This document shows positions 60,178 to 64,000 of a DNA stretch of 64,000 nucleotides, piece after piece. This DNA is from Cohnella candidum. GTDB taxonomy: Bacteria > Bacillota > Bacilli > Paenibacillales > Paenibacillaceae. The stretch is taken from contig NZ_CP033433.1 of NCBI RefSeq assembly GCF_003713065.1, forward strand, positions 3,783,001 through 3,847,000, in the 5' to 3' direction. The notes beneath the pieces are model-generated. The model saw nothing but the letters and a program-made list of their open reading frames with translations, was not told the origin of the DNA and ran no database searches. Position numbers and translations under genes: made by a program. Position 1 is the stretch's first letter. Every line of letters starts with the position of its first letter.

Positions 60178-60213
60178 TAAAAAACCGCCCTTCGCACGAG
60201 AGGCGAGGGCGGT
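60178..60213 (-). terminator. Terminator of the nuo operon
   Basis: Minus strand ACCGCCCT / AGGGCGGT stem with a structured CGCC..GCG loop, followed by TTTTTTATTG; about 22 nt after the nuoN stop. Confidence 0.88.
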
Positions 60214-60235
60214 CAGGGACGACTGTCCTATTCGG

Positions 60236-61777
60236 TTAACGAGCCAGAAAATCGTAGGGGATCGAGAACAAGCCGTCGATCCAGCCGATGATCGGTTTTG
60301 GCATGAAGCCGAGAACCAGCGTCGCCGCCACGCAAATCCAAATCGAGACGGCAGCCGGACCCGGAACGCGAATGACCGAGTCGTCGGACCCGCTTCTCAT
60401 GTACATTTGGCGAATGAACGAGAAATAGACCGCGTAGGAAACGACCGTTGTTGCGAGCAGAATCGCCGCCAGCCAATAAGCGCCCGTCTGCACCGTTCCG
60501 AACAGGATGAACAGCTTCCCGAAAAATCCTCCGGTGACCGGAAGGCCTGCGAGCGAGCAAAGCAGCACGGTCATCCCGGCGGCCGTCCACGGCGCCCGAT
60601 AATACAGGCCGGCGAATCCGGACAACGATTCGTTACCGGAACCGCGGGATACGACCGTCAGCACGGCGAACGCGCCGATGTTCATGAAAGCGTAAGCCAA
60701 CAGGTAATACGCGAACTCGGAAAAGAGGGATGAGTGCAGCTGCGTCAATTGCAGCGTGAGCGGCGTCAGCAGAATGCCGGCGTTGGCGACGCCCGAAAGG
60801 GCGAGCAGCCGCTTGACGTTATGCTGGCGAAGCGCGCCTGCCGTCCCGACGATCATGGCCGTTGCGGCCAATACCGCGAGCGCCAGGTATAAGTCCTTCT
60901 GGACCATCGGATCGCCTTTCGTGAAATACGCCGTATTCATGAAAATCCGGTACAGCATGCCGAATGCCGCGGCTTTAGACACGACCGCCAAGAACGACGT
61001 GACCGGCGTAGGAGCTCCCTCGTAGACGTCTGCCGCCCAAGCGTGAAACGGCGCCAGCGCGAGCTTCGCGGCGAAGCCTGCCGTCATCAGGAAGAAGGCC
61101 ACGTAGACGAGCGCCCGGTAATCCGCTATGGCACCCGGCATCGCGTTGCCGATCGCGGCAAGGTTGGTCGAGCCCGTCACTCCGTACAGGAAGGACATTC
61201 CGTATAAGATGAAGGCGGAGGCGGTGCCCCCGGTCACCAGGTACTTGAACGCTCCCTCAGCGGACAAACCGCTGCGTTTGCGCATGCCGACCAAAATGTA
61301 CGAGGTAATGCTGAGCAGCTCCAGCCCGACGAACAGGGTGATCAGGTCGCCGGAAGAAGCCATGACCATGGCTCCCAAAACCGCCGGAAGCACGAAGTAA
61401 TAAAATTCGCCCTTCAGCGGAATGTCGGAGTTGCGGGTGCTGCCTAACGAAGCCAGTACGATGAACGCCGATGCGCCAAGGAACAGCAATTTCAGCAAAC
61501 CGCCGTAATCGTCTACCCGATAGCTGACGCCGAGCAGATTGTGGACTGAGGCTTCCGGATTCGCCGCGCCGGCGTTTTTGAAATCGAGCATCAGCCAGAC
61601 GACGAATACGGCGGCAACGGCCAACCCGAGAATCGTCAGCCACCCGATCAGGTTACGGTTCCAGCTTCTCGGCAGAAACAAGTCCAGAATCGCGAGCACG
61701 ACGGCGAAAATGGACAAGGTGAGCTCGGGGGCGAGGTACCAGGCGTCGGTCCAAGTTAAAGTCTGTAAGGTTTCCAT
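60236..61777 (-). CDS. nuoN: NADH-quinone oxidoreductase subunit N
   Basis: A 513-residue antiporter-like subunit of respiratory complex I with about 14 membrane helices. Family elements are VGLELLSITSYILVGMRKR (conserved E in helix 5), ATKYLVTGGTASAFILYG-like YLVTGGTASAF, LALAPFHAWAADVYEGAPTP (conserved K-equivalent region and HxW), and VKRLLALSGVANAGILL. It forms part of the proton-pumping arm in the cytoplasmic membrane. Last gene of the nuo operon, 3 nt after nuoM; terminator follows. Confidence 0.93.
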   Translation of the reverse strand: METLQTLTWTDAWYLAPELTLSIFAVVLAILDLFLPRSWNRNLIGWLTILGLAVAAVFVVWLMLDFKNAGAANPEASVHNLLGVSYRVDDYGGLLKLLFLGASAFIVLASLGSTRNSDIPLKGEFYYFVLPAVLGAMVMASSGDLITLFVGLELLSITSYILVGMRKRSGLSAEGAFKYLVTGGTASAFILYGMSFLYGVTGSTNLAAIGNAMPGAIADYRALVYVAFFLMTAGFAAKLALAPFHAWAADVYEGAPTPVTSFLAVVSKAAAFGMLYRIFMNTAYFTKGDPMVQKDLYLALAVLAATAMIVGTAGALRQHNVKRLLALSGVANAGILLTPLTLQLTQLHSSLFSEFAYYLLAYAFMNIGAFAVLTVVSRGSGNESLSGFAGLYYRAPWTAAGMTVLLCSLAGLPVTGGFFGKLFILFGTVQTGAYWLAAILLATTVVSYAVYFSFIRQMYMRSGSDDSVIRVPGPAAVSIWICVAATLVLGFMPKPIIGWIDGLFSIPYDFLAR

Positions 61778-61780
61778 TCG

Positions 61781-63394
61781 TCAGCCCCCCGTCCTCTGTT
61801 GAAGATGTTCGAGCAGCCCGTTGAAGCCGTGCTGCATCACGTCGGTCAGAACGGACGGGTACACGCCGAGGAGCACGATCAATGCGGTGAGCGCGATCAT
61901 GGGCACGGCCTCGATGAACCGCGCGTCCTTGATGCCGACGAATCGCTCGCGAACCGGACCGAACGTGATTCCCAGCACGCTGCGAAGCACGTACACGGCG
62001 GCGAATAGGATACCCAGCACGCCGATCGCGGTCATCCATTTCATCGAACCGAACAGTCCGAGGAACGCCAGAAACTCCCCGACGAAGCCCGAAAGTCCGG
62101 GCAATCCGAGCGATGCCAGCCCCGCGGTCAGCAAAATGCCCGACAAGAACGGCACCGATTTCGCCAACCCGCCCAAATCCTCAAGCTGCGTCGTGCCCGT
62201 ACGTTCGTACAAGCTGCCGACGAGCAGGAACAGCAACGCCGAAATGAGGCCGTGAGAGACGGATTGGTAAACCGCGCCCTGCAAGCCGACCTCGTTCAAA
62301 GACGCGAGACCGAGAAGCACGATGCCCATGTGGCTGATACTGGAGTAGGCCAGCACGAGCTTGAACTCCTTCTGCACGCAAGCCAGCACGGCACCGTACA
62401 GGATGTTGATGACGCCGAGCAGCGCGATGACCGTCGACCAATCGTCAAGCTGAGCCGGAAGCAACCCCGCTCCGAAGCGGATCAGACCGTAGACGCCCAT
62501 TTTGAGCAGAACGCCGGAGTGGATCATGACGATGGAAGGCGGCGCCTCCGTATGGACGCGCAGCATCCACGTATGGAGCGGGAAAATCGGAATCTTGATG
62601 CCGAACGCGACCAGAAGCAGAATGAAGGCCGTCCACTTCAGGTTGCCGGACAAATAGACGCCGAGACCGACGGACTGAGCATTGTTCGCGTAAGAGGCCG
62701 GATCCGCCAAGTTTTTGAGCAGAACGTCGTAACTGCCGCTGAACTGCACGGCGAATCCGCTGTCCGACCCCACGGCGGTAAAGCCGGCCGTCGCGATGAG
62801 AATCAGGAATCCGAGCAGCATGGCCGCGGAGCCTACTCCGTTGTAAACCAGGAACTTCGTCGCCGCTTTCTCGCGGCCGAAGTAGCCCCAGATGCCGATC
62901 AAGAAGAACATCGGGATCAGCGTGAGTTCGAAGAAGATGAAGAACTCGATCAGGTCGCGGGCGAGGAAAACGCCGTACATGCCGGTTTCCAGCAAGAGAA
63001 ACAGCGCATAATAAGTTTTCCAGCGCTTCCGGATATGGACCGAGGCGAGCACGGCCATCGCCGACACGATCGACGACAACAGCAGCAGCGGAAGCGAAAT
63101 GCCGTCCACCGCGAGAGAATAGTCGAACGCCAGCTGCATCGACGTGATGCTGGTATCCACTTCTTTGTTCAGCGGAATGGTCAACCAAGTGTAATGTTCG
63201 GCGAACGCTCCGCCTCCCACCCCAGGCTGGTAGGCCGCGAACAGCCACAAGCACAAGGCAAGCGGAATGAGCGTGAACACGAGCGCCGCGGTTCTGAGCC
63301 AAGCGCTCCGCTGCGCGGGCAGCAGAAGCACGAGCAAGGCGCCGACCAATGGAGACAACAGAATGAGCGATAAGACCGGAATGTCCTCGAGCAT
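61781..63394 (-). CDS. nuoM: NADH-quinone oxidoreductase subunit M
   Basis: A 537-residue complex I antiporter-like subunit with about 14 helices. Signatures: EFFIFFELTLIPMFFLIGIW (conserved E in helix 5), FALAFGIKIPIFPLHTWML-type FGIKIPIFPLHTWMLRVHTE, ASIVMIHSGVLLKMGVYGL-like segment, and LAYSSISHMGIVLLGLAS. ATG 63394 overlaps the nuoL stop by one base (TAATG), so expression is coupled. Proton pumping arm of NADH dehydrogenase in an operon order L-M-N as in other bacteria. Confidence 0.94.
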   Translation of the reverse strand: MLEDIPVLSLILLSPLVGALLVLLLPAQRSAWLRTAALVFTLIPLALCLWLFAAYQPGVGGGAFAEHYTWLTIPLNKEVDTSITSMQLAFDYSLAVDGISLPLLLLSSIVSAMAVLASVHIRKRWKTYYALFLLLETGMYGVFLARDLIEFFIFFELTLIPMFFLIGIWGYFGREKAATKFLVYNGVGSAAMLLGFLILIATAGFTAVGSDSGFAVQFSGSYDVLLKNLADPASYANNAQSVGLGVYLSGNLKWTAFILLLVAFGIKIPIFPLHTWMLRVHTEAPPSIVMIHSGVLLKMGVYGLIRFGAGLLPAQLDDWSTVIALLGVINILYGAVLACVQKEFKLVLAYSSISHMGIVLLGLASLNEVGLQGAVYQSVSHGLISALLFLLVGSLYERTGTTQLEDLGGLAKSVPFLSGILLTAGLASLGLPGLSGFVGEFLAFLGLFGSMKWMTAIGVLGILFAAVYVLRSVLGITFGPVRERFVGIKDARFIEAVPMIALTALIVLLGVYPSVLTDVMQHGFNGLLEHLQQRTGG

Positions 63395-64000
63395 TACCAG
63401 AACCTCCTTCCGGCGATCGCGAGAGCAAGAATGACAAGGCCGATGAGCGCCGTGAGGACGTAACCTTGCACTTGGCCGCTTTGCAGCCGCGAGTTCAGTC
63501 GGCCGAGGGCCGATACGGAGTAGCCCGTCATCCGGACGGCTCCGTCGATCACGTAATCGTCGAAGGCGTTCAGCAGCTTGCCGAGTCCTTCAAGCGGTTT
63601 CACGAAAATCGCATGGTACAGTTCGTCGATGTAATATTTGCGCTCCAGCAATCGGACGAGACCCGGAACCCGGGACGACACGATGTCCCGGCGAAGCGTG
63701 CCTTTCGCGTAGATCAGCCATCCGATGTAGATGCCCAGAAGACCCACGGCGGCGGAGACGACGATCACCAAAGCGCTGCCATGCTCTTGTTCGGCATTGC
63801 CCGTCAGCCATTCGCCGAACCAACCGTTAAACGGCGTTTGCACGAAACCGGCGACGACGGCCAACACGGCCAGCACGAGCAGCGGAACGGTCATGACGGC
63901 TGGAGATTCGTGCGCTTCCGCGTCGTTTCTCGGCTGGCCCGTGAAGACCAGGAAGAACAGGCGCGCCATGTACAGTGCCGTGAAGAAGGCGGCAATGGCT
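63394..64000 (-). CDS. nuoL: NADH-quinone oxidoreductase subunit L, N-terminal part outside window
   Basis: The C-terminal 201 residues of the largest complex I antiporter-like subunit. AAFFTALYMARLFFLVFTGQ is the conserved late helix of NuoL, then come PLLVLAVLAVVAGFVQTPFN, a RKYYIDELYHAIFVKPLEGL stretch that belongs to the long lateral helix region, and a final helix ending AIAGRRFW. The start lies to the right of the window; an internal ATG at 63969 is not the start. Translationally coupled to nuoM. Confidence 0.93.
   Translation of the reverse strand, partial: AIAAFFTALYMARLFFLVFTGQPRNDAEAHESPAVMTVPLLVLAVLAVVAGFVQTPFNGWFGEWLTGNAEQEHGSALVIVVSAAVGLLGIYIGWLIYAKGTLRRDIVSSRVPGLVRLLERKYYIDELYHAIFVKPLEGLGKLLNAFDDYVIDGAVRMTGYSVSALGRLNSRLQSGQVQGYVLTALIGLVILALAIAGRRFW

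Noticed and set aside
62252..63373. A 373-codon plus-strand frame opposite nuoM
   Set aside because: Shadow of nuoM; it is highly charged and low in complexity, as expected for the reverse complement of membrane helices.
1..64000. Mobile elements, tRNA and rRNA
   Set aside because: No transposase or integrase motif, no terminal inverted repeats with target duplication, and no tRNA or rRNA signature was found on either strand.

Overview
The window looks like the chromosome of a spore-forming, S-layer-bearing member of the Paenibacillaceae (Paenibacillus/Cohnella type). The evidence is the sporulation genes spoIIID, spoIIQ and spoIID, the Bacillales order spoIIID-mbl-flhO-flhP-fabZ, a csaB-based S-layer anchoring locus, two SLH-domain proteins and a nuo-type complex I operon. 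Genus and species cannot be fixed from the sequence alone. No tRNA, rRNA, CRISPR array, insertion sequence or prophage gene was seen.

Region 1 (1-30.2 kb) is a large glycan locus whose content matches the S-layer glycosylation (slg) clusters known from Geobacillus and Paenibacillus alvei. On the minus strand lie a WsfP-like polyprenyl-phosphate hexose-1-phosphate transferase, APS kinase, a rhamnosyltransferase-like enzyme, a Wzm/Wzt ABC exporter, a sulfotransferase, a three-module glycosyltransferase, a UDP-sugar epimerase, further GT2 enzymes and two very large membrane proteins. A compact unusual sugar set follows (two GT2, NAD epimerase, TIM-barrel isomerase, FAD oxidoreductase, small flippase-like protein), then dTDP-rhamnose genes rmlA-rmlC-rmlB. 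On the plus strand are a Wzy_C-type ligase with a TPR-like tail and an MBOAT/SGNH O-acetylation pair. The likely logic is: build the glycan on undecaprenyl phosphate, modify it (rhamnose, possibly sulfate and acetyl), export it and ligate it to a surface protein.

Region 2 (30.2-40.5 kb) encodes secreted surface proteins: two proteins of unknown function, the probable main S-layer protein (three N-terminal SLH motifs, strong promoter, long leader, two possible in-frame starts) and a large protein with C-terminal SLH motifs. Region 3 (40.6-47.8 kb) holds secondary cell-wall polymer genes: tagO, tagA, csaB, a DUF5693 membrane protein and phosphoglucomutase.

Region 4 (47.8-64 kb) is visibly more G+C-rich core genome: fabZ, a CDP-alcohol phosphotransferase, an EpuA-like small protein, flhP, flhO, mbl, spoIIID, an HD-GYP protein with a replaced metal ligand, spoIIQ, spoIID, a nuclease-fold/HTH protein, murA, a DUF1146 protein, and nuoN, nuoM and nuoL (the last cut by the window edge). 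Between the nuclease-fold gene and murA is a tandem array of ten 50-bp units, each with an invariant TAGTCT/AGACTA dyad around a variable loop; this is the most unusual non-coding structure in the window. A second hairpin-rich stretch lies between nuoN and the DUF1146 gene.
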